Part shown: positions 16,482-24,595 of the stretch, in pieces
Layout of the letters: each line of letters begins with the position of its first letter
Position numbering within the stretch: position 1 is the stretch's first letter
Assembly: GCA_023390655.1 (NCBI GenBank)
Contig: JAEWCL010000006.1
Location: 177,490-241,489, forward strand
From: Bacillota bacterium
GTDB lineage: Bacteria > Bacillota > Clostridia > Christensenellales > CAG-138
DNA length: 64,000 bases
Direction: 5' to 3'
Program-made: the position numbers and the translations under genes
The notes under the pieces: generated by a model
The model's input: only the letters and a program-made list of their open reading frames with translations
Told to the model about the DNA's origin: nothing
The model's database searches: none

Positions 16482-18308
16482 TTACTCCACGGTAACGGAC
16501 TTTGCGAGGTTGCGGGGCTTGTCGATATCACAGCCCTTGAGCGAGGAAATGTAGTAGGAAAGCAACTGCAGCGGCAGCACCGAAAGCGAGGGCAACGTGA
16601 ACGCATCTCCCTCCGGCAGCCAGATCACATGATCCGCCGCCTCTTCCACGCCCGGCGCACCCGCCTGCGCAAGCGCAATCACATACGCGCCGCGCGCCTT
16701 GACCTCTCTTATGTTGCTGATCATCTTTTCAAGCAGCTGCCGGTTGGTGCACAGCGCCACCACCAGCGTGCCGTCTTCAATCAGCGAGATCGTGCCGTGC
16801 TTCAATTCGCCCGCAGGATACGCTTCCGAATGGATATAGGAAACCTCCTTGAGCTTCAAGGAGCCTTCAAGTGCGAGCATATAGTCCAGGTTCCGCCCGA
16901 TGAAGTACACATCCTTGTGGTTGAAGAATTGGGATGCAAGGTACTGGAACTCCGTGTGGTCAGAAAGCAGCTTCTCCGCTTTCTCCGGAAGAACTTTAAG
17001 CGCCTCAATCCGCTCCGCGACAAGTTCGGGCGCAAGCATCCCTCGCACCGCACCTAAGTGCAGCGTCAACAGATAGATCATTGCCAGCTGCGTGCTATAC
17101 GCCTTTGTGGTGGCGACGGCGATCTCCGGCCCCGCCCAGGTATAAAGCACATCGTCGCTTTCGTTGGCGATGGCGCTGCCCACCACATTGACGATGGAAA
17201 CGATCTTAGCCCCGCGTGTCTTCGCTTCCCTGAGAGCAAACAGCGTATCGATGGTCTCCCCACTCTGGGAGATCACGATGCACAGCGTCTTGTCATTGAC
17301 CAAAGGATTGCTGTACCGGAACTCGGAGGCAAGGTCGCATGAGACGGGGATGCGCAGCGCGTCCCGCAGCAGCGTCTGGCCGATGCAGCCGACATGCCAC
17401 GCAGAGCCGCAGGCGATGAGCTGGATCTGGGAAATTCCCTTTAGGTCCTCTTCCGTGATGTGTTTGAGTTCCAGCTCCACTTTGCCGTTGCGGATGCGGG
17501 GGGAGAGCGTATCCCGTAAAGCCTTCGGCTGTTCCATGATCTCCTTGATCATGAAATGCTCATACCCGCCCTTTTCCGCGGAGGCAACGTCCCAGGTGAT
17601 GGTTTCGATTTCCCGTGTGACGGGGTCCCCCTGGCGGTCAAACAGCCGGACTTCTTCCGGCGTAATCACCGCAAGCTCCCGCTCATGGAGGCGGAGCACT
17701 TTCCTTGTATGCTGCAGCAGCGCGGGCACATCGGACGCGATGAAGTTTTCTCCCTCGCCCAGGCCCACAACAAGGGGACTGTCCTTGCGTGTAGCGATGA
17801 TGGTATCCGGATGGTCGGAGAACAGAATGCCCAAAGCGAACGCACCCTCCAACAGCCCCATCGCCTCCTGCGCCGCGGCGATCGGGTCGCCGTGGTAGCA
17901 GTAGTCCAGAAGCTGTGAGACGATCTCCGTATCCGTCTGGGACAGGAATGTATAGCCGTGCCCGGCGAGGAAGTTCCGCAATGTCATGTAGTTTTCCACA
18001 ATGCCGTTGTGCACCACGGCAACCCTGCCGCTGTGCGAGAGGTGCGGGTGCGCGTTGGTATCCGAAGGTTCCCCGTGCGTTGCCCAGCGCGTATGGCCGA
18101 TGCCGCAGGTGCCTAAGAGCTTTGCGCCGTCTTCCGTGCGCTCCTTGAGTACCGAAAGGCGGCCCTGCGCTTTCATGACATGGATGCCCTGCTCCACATT
18201 CACCGCTAGGCCTGCGGAGTCATACCCGCGGTATTCGAGCTTTGATAGTCCGTTCAACAGGATCGGCGCCGCCTGCCGCGGCCCGGTGTACCCTACGATT
18301 CCACACAT
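16482..18308 (-). CDS. glmS: Glutamine--fructose-6-phosphate aminotransferase (isomerizing)
   Basis: 608 residues. It makes glucosamine-6-phosphate for peptidoglycan precursors. I set the start at 18308, where the protein opens MCGIVGYTG: Cys2 is the glutaminase nucleophile and must be exposed after Met removal; AGGAGG lies upstream. The open frame continues 156 nt further but runs through the promoter. Glutaminase signatures are HTRWATHGEP and HNGIVENY; two SIS domains follow (CGSAWHVG, SQSGETIDT), and the end DKPRNLAKSVTVE is canonical. No glmS ribozyme fits in the 127-nt upstream space. Confidence 0.98.
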   Translation of the reverse strand: MCGIVGYTGPRQAAPILLNGLSKLEYRGYDSAGLAVNVEQGIHVMKAQGRLSVLKERTEDGAKLLGTCGIGHTRWATHGEPSDTNAHPHLSHSGRVAVVHNGIVENYMTLRNFLAGHGYTFLSQTDTEIVSQLLDYCYHGDPIAAAQEAMGLLEGAFALGILFSDHPDTIIATRKDSPLVVGLGEGENFIASDVPALLQHTRKVLRLHERELAVITPEEVRLFDRQGDPVTREIETITWDVASAEKGGYEHFMIKEIMEQPKALRDTLSPRIRNGKVELELKHITEEDLKGISQIQLIACGSAWHVGCIGQTLLRDALRIPVSCDLASEFRYSNPLVNDKTLCIVISQSGETIDTLFALREAKTRGAKIVSIVNVVGSAIANESDDVLYTWAGPEIAVATTKAYSTQLAMIYLLTLHLGAVRGMLAPELVAERIEALKVLPEKAEKLLSDHTEFQYLASQFFNHKDVYFIGRNLDYMLALEGSLKLKEVSYIHSEAYPAGELKHGTISLIEDGTLVVALCTNRQLLEKMISNIREVKARGAYVIALAQAGAPGVEEAADHVIWLPEGDAFTLPSLSVLPLQLLSYYISSLKGCDIDKPRNLAKSVTVE

Positions 18309-18351
18309 CTTCGCGTTCCTCCTATGATGCTCACAAAAAATAGATACCGAT

Positions 18352-18380
18352 ACTATACCTTGCATGCGGGTGTAACGCAA
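18352..18380 (-). promoter_or_regulatory. glmS: glmS promoter
   Basis: Minus strand: TTGCGT (18375-18380), exactly 17 nt, TATAGT (18352-18357). The TSS would fall about 35 nt before the ATG at 18308, leaving no room for a ribozyme leader. Confidence 0.75.
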
Positions 18381-18435
18381 AATAAAACTTCTCGCGAAAA
18401 CGGCAAGGTGCAACGATGACGTAAATTGAGACGCC

Positions 18436-19350
18436 CTAAAGCGCGCAGGCAATGGCGGAAGCAAGCCGGACGTTGTTGTACACGAGCTGAATGTTGGAGG
18501 CTAAACTTTCCCCGCCGGTCAGTTCCTTTACGCGGGCAAGCAGGAACGGGGTGGAGTCCTTGCCGCGGACGCCTTGTTCGTCCGCTTCGCGGAGCGCCTG
18601 GTCAACTGCTTTTTGCATAACGTGTGCGTCAAGCGAGTATTCTTCCGGAATGGGGTTGGTGATGAGCATGCCGCCGGGATATCCCATTGTACGCTGCATC
18701 CGGATGGAGGCCGCGATCTCTTCCGGCGTATCCATACGGTAGTCCACGGCAAACCCGCTGCTTCTGGTAAAGAACGCGGGCAGCTCCTTTGTACCGTAGC
18801 CGATTACGGGCACGCCCTTGGTTTCCAGGTATTCAAGCGTCAGCCCGAGGTCGAGGATGCTCTTTGCGCCGGCGCAGATGACGGCGACGGGCGTCATAGA
18901 GAGTTCTTCCAAATCCGCTGAAATGTCCATGGTGGTTTCAGCGCCCCGGTGCACACCGCCGATGCCGCCGGTCGCAAATACGCGGATGCCGGCCATCGCG
19001 GCAATGATCATGGTGGCGGCGACGGTCGTCGCACCGTCTTTCTTCTGTGCACAGAGTATGGGGATATCCCGCCTGCTTGCCTTGGTGACGGAGGTGCCCG
19101 CCTTGCCGAAATAATCGATCTGTTCCTCGGTAAGGCCCGCGCACAGCCTGCCGCCGATGATGGCGATGGTCGCGGGCTCCGCGCCCGCTTCGCGCGCAAT
19201 GCGCTCGCATTCAAGCGCGGTCTTGACGTTTTCGGGGTACGGCATGCCGTGGGAAATGATGGTGCTTTCCAGCGCGATCACGGGGCGGCCTTCCTCAAGC
19301 GCCCTTTGCACCTTGGGGCTGATGGAAAGCAGAGGGTTCGTGTTTACCAT
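18436..19350 (-). CDS. psuG: Pseudouridine-5'-phosphate glycosidase
   Basis: 304 residues, the family's usual size. It splits pseudouridine-5'-phosphate to uracil and ribose-5-phosphate. Diagnostic segments are ALESTIISHGMPYPEN, the TKASRRDIP loop with the catalytic Lys region, TTVAATMIIAAMAGI, FATGGIGGVHRGAE and the C-terminal NPIPEEYSLD and GKDSTPFLLARV. It follows psuK by 59 nt with RBS AAGGAG, so the pair completes the pseudouridine salvage route. No terminator is seen before the glmS promoter. Confidence 0.96.
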   Translation of the reverse strand: MVNTNPLLSISPKVQRALEEGRPVIALESTIISHGMPYPENVKTALECERIAREAGAEPATIAIIGGRLCAGLTEEQIDYFGKAGTSVTKASRRDIPILCAQKKDGATTVAATMIIAAMAGIRVFATGGIGGVHRGAETTMDISADLEELSMTPVAVICAGAKSILDLGLTLEYLETKGVPVIGYGTKELPAFFTRSSGFAVDYRMDTPEEIAASIRMQRTMGYPGGMLITNPIPEEYSLDAHVMQKAVDQALREADEQGVRGKDSTPFLLARVKELTGGESLASNIQLVYNNVRLASAIACAL

Positions 19351-19409
19351 AGTATGTTCTCCTTACTGTAAATGCTCAATTGCAGCTTTTCGCTTTTCGG
19401 TCGTAAGGC

Positions 19410-20348
19410 TTATTGCTGCAATGTATCAAATGCCTGAAATGCGGCGGGAGAGAGCGTGCCGCTCATGATGCGCGCCGCCGCCGCATGGAGTCCGGAAAGG
19501 GCGCAGCGCCCGATGGGATAGCCTTTTAATTCCGCCCAGATCAGGCCTGCGGTCATCGCGTCGCCCGCGCCGGTGGTATCGAGGATCGGGGTGTTTGCGG
19601 GAAGCGCCGGAGGCAAAATGCCCCGCTGCGCGTCCCCCGCATAATATGCGCCGTCACGGCCCAGGGAAATGTACACATGCCGGACGCCCTCGCTTAAAAA
19701 GAAGTCGGCAGCTTTCTCAACGCCCGCCTCGGTGGAACAGTCAATGCCTGTCATGAGTTCGGCTTCCAGCCGGTTGGGCTTGATGGCATGCAGCCGGGGG
19801 AGTATGGGGAGAACGCGCCTTGCCTTGTGCGCGCTCACCGGGTCTACAAACAACGGCGCTGTGATGGCCTCCGCAAGATAAGAAAGGGTCTCTTCCGGCA
19901 GGTTTGCGTCGAGCGCCACAAGCGGAGCGCTGTTGCAGACGGGCAGCAGCGGCGCGAGCCGTTCCGGCGAAAGCGTTTCTACGGCTTCCATTTGGTTGAT
20001 GGCATAAAGCATATCGCCATCCGCATCGTGCAGGCAAAAATAGGTGCCGCTTGCACAGGGTGCCGTCATGGCGTGCGCGGTGCCGATACCGTCCGCGGCG
20101 CAGCTTTGTAGCAGCGCCGCGCCAAAAGCGTCGTCCCCGGTTGCGGTAATCAGTTCTACCGCAACGGACAGGCGCGTGATGCCCCATGCAATGTTCCGCC
20201 CCACGCCGCCAGGACGCAGCGTCACGGTTCCGGGGTTAGAGTCACGCGGCAACAGCGGCGCATGCGGCGTACCCAATACATCCATATTCATGCCGCCGAT
20301 GACGATGACGGGTGTTTGAGGCCTTTCGGCTGCAAATCCTGTGCTCAC
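19410..20348 (-). CDS. psuK: Pseudouridine kinase (PfkB family)
   Basis: 312 residues. A GTG start at 20348 overlaps the dapF stop (GTGA) and has GAGGAA five nt upstream. PfkB features: an N-terminal GGMNMDVLGTP, a second signature DTTGAGDAMTAGLI with the catalytic Asp, and PGGVGRNIAWG for nucleoside binding. Adjacency to psuG identifies the substrate as pseudouridine; a generic ribokinase or fructokinase would lack this neighbour. Confidence 0.9.
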   Translation of the reverse strand: MSTGFAAERPQTPVIVIGGMNMDVLGTPHAPLLPRDSNPGTVTLRPGGVGRNIAWGITRLSVAVELITATGDDAFGAALLQSCAADGIGTAHAMTAPCASGTYFCLHDADGDMLYAINQMEAVETLSPERLAPLLPVCNSAPLVALDANLPEETLSYLAEAITAPLFVDPVSAHKARRVLPILPRLHAIKPNRLEAELMTGIDCSTEAGVEKAADFFLSEGVRHVYISLGRDGAYYAGDAQRGILPPALPANTPILDTTGAGDAMTAGLIWAELKGYPIGRCALSGLHAAAARIMSGTLSPAAFQAFDTLQQ

Positions 20349-21184
20349 AGCTGTTCCTCGGGGAAGTCCGCCTCAAATACGATTTCCGCAGGGCCGGTCA
20401 TGAACGCGGTGCCATCCTCCGCCCAGTCGATGTGCAATACACCAAGCTCCAAATGGACGTTGACGGAGCGTTCGGTCAATCCGTTCTTCGCGCACAGCAC
20501 CGCGGTGCCGGTGGCGCCTGTACCGCAGGCAAGCGTTGCCGCCGCGCCGCGCTCCCATGTGCGCATTTCAATGTTGTTCCGGTCGATCACGCGGAAGAAG
20601 TCCACATTGGTGCGCTGCGGGAACAGGGGATGCCGTTCAATGGCGGGGCCGTAGGTTCTTAGGTCGAACGACTTGGGATCGTCCACTTGCACCGCCGTAT
20701 GGGGGACGCCCGTGCGTACGGAAGAAAAGGAGAACTCCCGGCCAAGCGCCGTTAAGGTACGGTTGAGGCAGTCGCCTTCGCCCACGGCAGGAATCTCTTT
20801 GCAGGCAAACAGGGGCTTGCCCATATCCACGCGCACGCCTGTGACGGTGCCGTTCCCGTCCAGCAGCAATTCGGGCTTGATGACGCCCGCAAGCGTCTCC
20901 ACCGTAAACGCGGGCTTTGTGACAATCCCGCGCTCATACACATATTTCGCAAACGCGCGGATGCCGTTGCCGCACATCTCCGCCTCGTTGCCGTCCGCAT
21001 TGATGATGCGCATGCGGATATCGCAAACGGCAGAGGGCGCTACAAGTAAAAGCCCGTCCGCGCCCACGCCGGTCTGGCGATGGCAAAGAACGGGAGCAAT
21101 GGCGAGATAATCCCTTGCGGGCTCCTGCATGGTGTTGATCAGCAGAAAATCGTTTCCAAGGCCGTGTACCTTTGTAAAACGCAT
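20345..21184 (-). CDS. dapF: Diaminopimelate epimerase
   Basis: 279 residues. It interconverts LL- and meso-diaminopimelate for lysine and cell wall synthesis. Both catalytic cysteines are visible in AEMCGNGIRAFAKY (near residue 75) and TLACGTGATGTAVL (near residue 220), and the protein opens with FTKVHGLGNDFLL. RBS GGAGG precedes the ATG. Coupling by a 4-nt overlap with psuK is an odd pairing of cell wall synthesis with nucleoside salvage. Confidence 0.97.
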   Translation of the reverse strand: MRFTKVHGLGNDFLLINTMQEPARDYLAIAPVLCHRQTGVGADGLLLVAPSAVCDIRMRIINADGNEAEMCGNGIRAFAKYVYERGIVTKPAFTVETLAGVIKPELLLDGNGTVTGVRVDMGKPLFACKEIPAVGEGDCLNRTLTALGREFSFSSVRTGVPHTAVQVDDPKSFDLRTYGPAIERHPLFPQRTNVDFFRVIDRNNIEMRTWERGAAATLACGTGATGTAVLCAKNGLTERSVNVHLELGVLHIDWAEDGTAFMTGPAEIVFEADFPEEQL

Positions 21185-21527
21185 AGATGCCTCCTGTGTT
21201 TTATTGGGGCGTACGCTTGAACTTAGAGCAATTCCACCGGTTCATAAGGGGATTGCCGTAGTCCATTATACTGCATTTTTTCCCTCTTTTGCACCACACG
21301 GCGCAAACTGTTTACACCGCGGTAACATATTCCTTTTTCTGTGAGGGATGATATATAACGCATTTTTGCCGATGTTTTCGGCAAACAGGGTGTACAGTCG
21401 ATACATTTTGGGTTATTTTAAAGCATAGCGCATCTTAAATGCATCTGCAGATCAATCTACACAGGCACAGTAAAAATTCCGCGCGCAAGGCTGCGGTGAA
21501 AGAGAAACGAAAAGGCGGAGAGAAAAC
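21185..21527. promoter_or_regulatory. Divergent intergenic region between dapF and fhs
   Basis: 343 bp without a gene. On the minus strand a TATAAT box (21265-21270) could serve dapF, with only a weak -35. On the plus side an 8-bp inverted repeat TTTGCCGA/TCGGCAAA (21365-21385, 5-nt loop) lies in the fhs leader and may be an operator. The fhs RBS is GGCGGAGAG. I see no riboswitch consensus. Confidence 0.4.
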
Positions 21528-23198
21528 ATGCATATTCCAACAGACATTGAAATCGCCCAGAGCGCAACCCTTGAGCCGATCGCAACAATTGCGGAGCGGG
21601 CGCAGATTGATGAAACGTATCTTACGCCCTATGGCAGCAACAAGGCAAAGGTTTCATTAAAGCTGCTGCAGGAGAATAGGCCGGACGGCAAGCTGATCCT
21701 TGTGACGGCCATCAACCCGACGCCCGCGGGGGAAGGCAAAACCACCACCACCGTTGGCCTTGCGGACGGCCTTGGGCGGATCGGCAAACGCGCCTCGGTG
21801 GCGCTGCGTGAGCCCTCCCTTGGGCCGGTGTTCGGCGTGAAGGGCGGCGCCGCGGGCGGCGGCTACGCGCAGGTGGTGCCCATGGAGGAGATCAACCTTC
21901 ACTTTACAGGCGATCTGCATGCGATCACCGCCGCGAACAACCTGCTTGCCGCCATGATCGACAATCATATCTATCAGGGTAACCCGCTTGGGATCGATCC
22001 CCGCCGCGTCACGTGGCGGCGCTGCATGGACATGAACGACAGGCAGCTTCGCAATGTCGTAGGCGGCTTGGGCGGCACGACGGCGGGCACCCCGCGCGAG
22101 GACGGGTTTGATATTACGGCAGCCTCGGAGGTCATGGCCGTACTGTGCCTGTCCGAAAACATCGAAATGCTCAAAGAAAAGCTCGCGCGTATCATCATCG
22201 GGTATACGTATGAGAACAAGCCCGTCACCGCGGGCGATCTTAAGGCCGAGGGCGCGATGGCGGCGCTGCTGCGCGACGCGCTGTTGCCGAACCTTGTCCA
22301 GACGCTTGAAGGCACGCCCGCGCTCATCCACGGCGGGCCGTTCGCGAACATCGCGCATGGCTGCAACTCCGTGACCGCCACGAAGATGGCCCGCAAGCTC
22401 GGGGACTATGCCATTACGGAGGCGGGCTTTGGCGCGGACCTCGGCGCTGAAAAATTCTTTGATATCAAATGCCGCATGGCGGGCCTTGATCCTTCCGCGG
22501 TCGTGGTGGTGGCGACCATCCGTGCGCTCAAGCACCATGGCGGCGCAGGGAAGGGAACGCTGCAGCAGGAAAACCTCGTGGCGCTTGAGGCGGGCCTCCC
22601 GAACCTGCTGCGTCATGTAAAGAACATCAAGGAGGTGTTCGGCCTTCCCTGCGTGGTTGCGCTCAACCGTTTCCCGACGGATACGGAGGCGGAGATCGCG
22701 CTTGTGCAGGAGCAGTGCGAAAAGCTTTCCATCAACGCCGTATTGTCCGAAGTGTGGGCAAAGGGCGGGGAAGGCGGCATGGCGCTTGCAGAAGAGGTCG
22801 TCAAGCTTTGCGAGCAGGAAAGCAAGCTCAGCTTCTCCTATGATACAGAGCTTTCCATCGAGGAAAAGCTCAATGCCATCGTACAGAAGGTGTATGGCGG
22901 CATCAGGGCGGAGCTGCTGCCTGCGGCGAAGAAGCAGGCGGCGCAGCTTACGGAGCTTGGGCTTGGCAATCTCCCGGTGTGCGTGGCAAAAACGCAATAC
23001 AGCTTTTCGGACAACGCAGCGCTTCTGGGCGCGCCCGAGGGCTTTGTCGTGACCGTGCGCAATTTGAAGGCGAGCGCCGGCGCAGGGTTTCTTGTGGCGC
23101 TGACCGGGGATATCATGACGATGCCCGGGCTTCCGAAAGCGCCCGCCGCGCAGATGATCGACGTGGATGGGGATGGGAAGATCACAGGGCTCTTCTAG
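21528..23198 (+). CDS. fhs: Formate--tetrahydrofolate ligase
   Basis: 556 residues, the standard length. It makes 10-formyl-THF from formate, THF and ATP, the entry of the methyl branch of one-carbon metabolism. The P-loop TPAGEGKTT is at residues 65-73, followed by REPSLGPVFGVKGGAAGGGYAQV in pieces (LGPVFGVKGGAAGGG) and FTGDLHAITAANNLLAA. The ending PGLPKAPAAQMIDVDGDG is canonical. It appears monocistronic, ending before the terminator at 23231. Confidence 0.98.
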   Translation: MHIPTDIEIAQSATLEPIATIAERAQIDETYLTPYGSNKAKVSLKLLQENRPDGKLILVTAINPTPAGEGKTTTTVGLADGLGRIGKRASVALREPSLGPVFGVKGGAAGGGYAQVVPMEEINLHFTGDLHAITAANNLLAAMIDNHIYQGNPLGIDPRRVTWRRCMDMNDRQLRNVVGGLGGTTAGTPREDGFDITAASEVMAVLCLSENIEMLKEKLARIIIGYTYENKPVTAGDLKAEGAMAALLRDALLPNLVQTLEGTPALIHGGPFANIAHGCNSVTATKMARKLGDYAITEAGFGADLGAEKFFDIKCRMAGLDPSAVVVVATIRALKHHGGAGKGTLQQENLVALEAGLPNLLRHVKNIKEVFGLPCVVALNRFPTDTEAEIALVQEQCEKLSINAVLSEVWAKGGEGGMALAEEVVKLCEQESKLSFSYDTELSIEEKLNAIVQKVYGGIRAELLPAAKKQAAQLTELGLGNLPVCVAKTQYSFSDNAALLGAPEGFVVTVRNLKASAGAGFLVALTGDIMTMPGLPKAPAAQMIDVDGDGKITGLF

Positions 23199-23230
23199 GC
23201 CATAATGAAAAGAAGAAACACTATAGTCGA

Positions 23231-23254
23231 AGGGCCGGGTATCCCGGCCCTTTT
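23231..23254 (+). terminator. fhs terminator
   Basis: Nine-bp GC-rich stem AGGGCCGGG/CCCGGCCCT with a 3-nt loop and a TTTT tail, 32 nt after the fhs stop. A 20-bp part of it is repeated at 23600. Confidence 0.85.
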
Positions 23255-23258
23255 AGGC

Positions 23259-23594
23259 TGTCGAAAAAGTATCCATATATGTTTTGTTTTCTTGAGGTAT
23301 CGCCGCCTACAGCGGCGACGGTAAATTATTTTATTTAAGAGCGGGCGGGCTCACAGTTTGCAATGGTCGTATTGAGCCGCGGCAAAGCCACTCCTAATAC
23401 TCCCTTGCTCACTGGGACTCCGCCTCACTGTTTCCGCCACAGGCGGCGTTCGGCTTTGTCCTCCCCGCACCCCCTAAAGTACGGCGTTCTTATTAGGAGG
23501 GGGGGTGGGGAAACGCAGTTTCTCCAAAGTAAAAAATTATCGTCGGCGCTCTAAAGCGCCGATACCTTGAAACCCTCAAATAACTTTATCGACA
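23259..23594. mobile_element. MITE-like element with long imperfect terminal inverted repeats
   Basis: The left end TGTCGAAAAAGTAT (23259-23272) is matched in reverse by the right end, which reads TGTCGATAAAGTTAT from 23594 inwards. Further in, both sides carry a GC-rich hairpin in the same relative position (GGTATCGCCGC...GCGGCGACGGTAA left; GGTATCGGCGC...GCGCCGACGATAA from the right), so homology spans about 70 nt. No credible coding sequence lies inside. No target duplication directly abuts the ends. This fits a non-autonomous miniature element; I cannot tell which transposase would move it. Confidence 0.55.
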
Positions 23595-23599
23595 CTCTG

Positions 23600-23623
23600 G
23601 AAGGGCCGGGTATCCCGGCTCTT
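23600..23623. repeat. Second copy of the fhs terminator hairpin
   Basis: GAAGGGCCGGGTATCCCGGC occurs at 23229 and again at 23600, 371 bp apart, on the two sides of the MITE-like element. The second copy has a T-poor tail (CTCTTG) and is a poorer terminator. Confidence 0.7.
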
Positions 23624-23648
23624 GTGCTGCTTGAAGGTAAGAACTTGA

Positions 23649-23785
23649 TTGGGGCTCCGCCCCAACCCCGCTCAGGGCTGTAACAGCCCTAAGAACCCAT
23701 TTGGCAAACGCCCTATTGGGCGTTTGTAGAGAAGGGATTCCTAAGGACAAGTCCCTTAGGTGGGTGTTCGAGGGCAAAGCCCTCG
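23649..23785. repeat. Array of five short perfect or near-perfect hairpins
   Basis: Five stem-loops follow one another: 23649-23665 (TTGGGGC/GCCCCAA), 23674-23690 (AGGGCTG/CAGCCCT), 23705-23726 (CAAACGCCC/GGGCGTTTG), 23740-23760 (CCTAAGG/CCTTAGG) and 23769-23785 (CGAGGGC/GCCCTCG). None has a T-run and none encodes a plausible protein. The block looks like an intergenic repeat family rather than a gene. Confidence 0.6.
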
Positions 23786-23810
23786 GAAAAAAGAGCTATC
23801 GATAGTCTCG

Positions 23811-23850
23811 GGCGGAAGGCCGGATTATCCCGGCCTTCCGCCTTTCATAT
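23811..23850 (+). terminator. Strong terminator before the 23.9-kb two-component genes
   Basis: A perfect 13-bp stem (GGCGGAAGGCCGG 23811-23823 with its complement 23830-23842) is followed by TTTCATATTTTTG. Its core resembles the two fhs-type hairpins upstream. Confidence 0.8.
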
Positions 23851-23935
23851 TTTTGTAAATCATACGGGTTTCTGATACAATTCAGATACAGTCGTTCGAT
23901 AAATTATTGTTCAAACAATCAGGGGAGGAACCGCG

Positions 23936-24595
23936 ATGCATACCATACTCATCGTGGAGGACGAGAAGCCCATTTCAGAGCTGATCCAAATGAATCTTAC
24001 AGGCGGCGGATACCGCTGCGCGTGCGCGTATGACGGCAGGGCGGCGGCGGATCTTCTGGAAGAGAACCGCTATGACCTTGTGCTGCTGGACGTGATGCTG
24101 CCCGAGATAGACGGCTTTTCCCTGATGGAATATATTGCGCCCATGGGCATCCCTGTAATTTTTCTTACGGCAAAGACGGACGTGCAGGACCGTGTGAAGG
24201 GCCTAAGATTGGGTGCTGAAGATTATATCCTCAAGCCCTTTGCGGTGGCGGAGCTGCTTGCGAGAGTGGATACCGTGATGCGCCGCCATCATAAGGCGGA
24301 TGAGGTGATCCGCTTTGAGGAAATCGAAATCTATCCCCAGTCACACGTGGTGCTGCGCGCGGGCGCGCCGCTTGAGCTGACCCCCAAGGAATACGATTTG
24401 CTGCTGCTGTTTTTACAGAACAAGAACATCGCCCTGTTCCGGGACGTGATCTTCGAGCGCGTGTGGGATATGAATTTTTTAGGCGACAGCCGCACGGTGG
24501 ACCTGCATGTGCAGCGCCTGCGGAAAAAGCTTGGCTGGGAGGAAATGCTCAAGACCGTGTATAAGGTGGGTTACCGCCTGGAGACGCGCGCATGA
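23936..24595 (+). CDS. OmpR-family response regulator
   Basis: 219 residues. Receiver domain with VEDEKPI acidic pocket, phospho-acceptor in LVLLDVMLPEIDGF and Lys in YILKPFAVAEL; C-terminal winged helix with LTPKEYDLLLLFLQNKNIALFRDVI in pieces and the end VYKVGYRLE. RBS GGGGAGGAA. Its stop overlaps the kinase ATG by 4 nt. Targets are unknown; the third gene of the operon may belong to the sensing module. Confidence 0.95.
   Translation: MHTILIVEDEKPISELIQMNLTGGGYRCACAYDGRAAADLLEENRYDLVLLDVMLPEIDGFSLMEYIAPMGIPVIFLTAKTDVQDRVKGLRLGAEDYILKPFAVAELLARVDTVMRRHHKADEVIRFEEIEIYPQSHVVLRAGAPLELTPKEYDLLLLFLQNKNIALFRDVIFERVWDMNFLGDSRTVDLHVQRLRKKLGWEEMLKTVYKVGYRLETRA

Noticed and set aside
18309..18435. 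glmS ribozyme
   Set aside because: Only 127 nt separate glmS from psuG, the promoter starts the transcript about 35 nt before the ATG, and the ribozyme core is absent.
21386..21527. Folate or other riboswitch in the fhs leader
   Set aside because: No consensus core could be recognised; only a short inverted repeat upstream.
21657..22997. Long minus-strand frame of 446 codons inside fhs
   Set aside because: Antisense to a clear fhs gene; Arg/His-rich composition typical of a shadow frame, no RBS, no recognisable domain.
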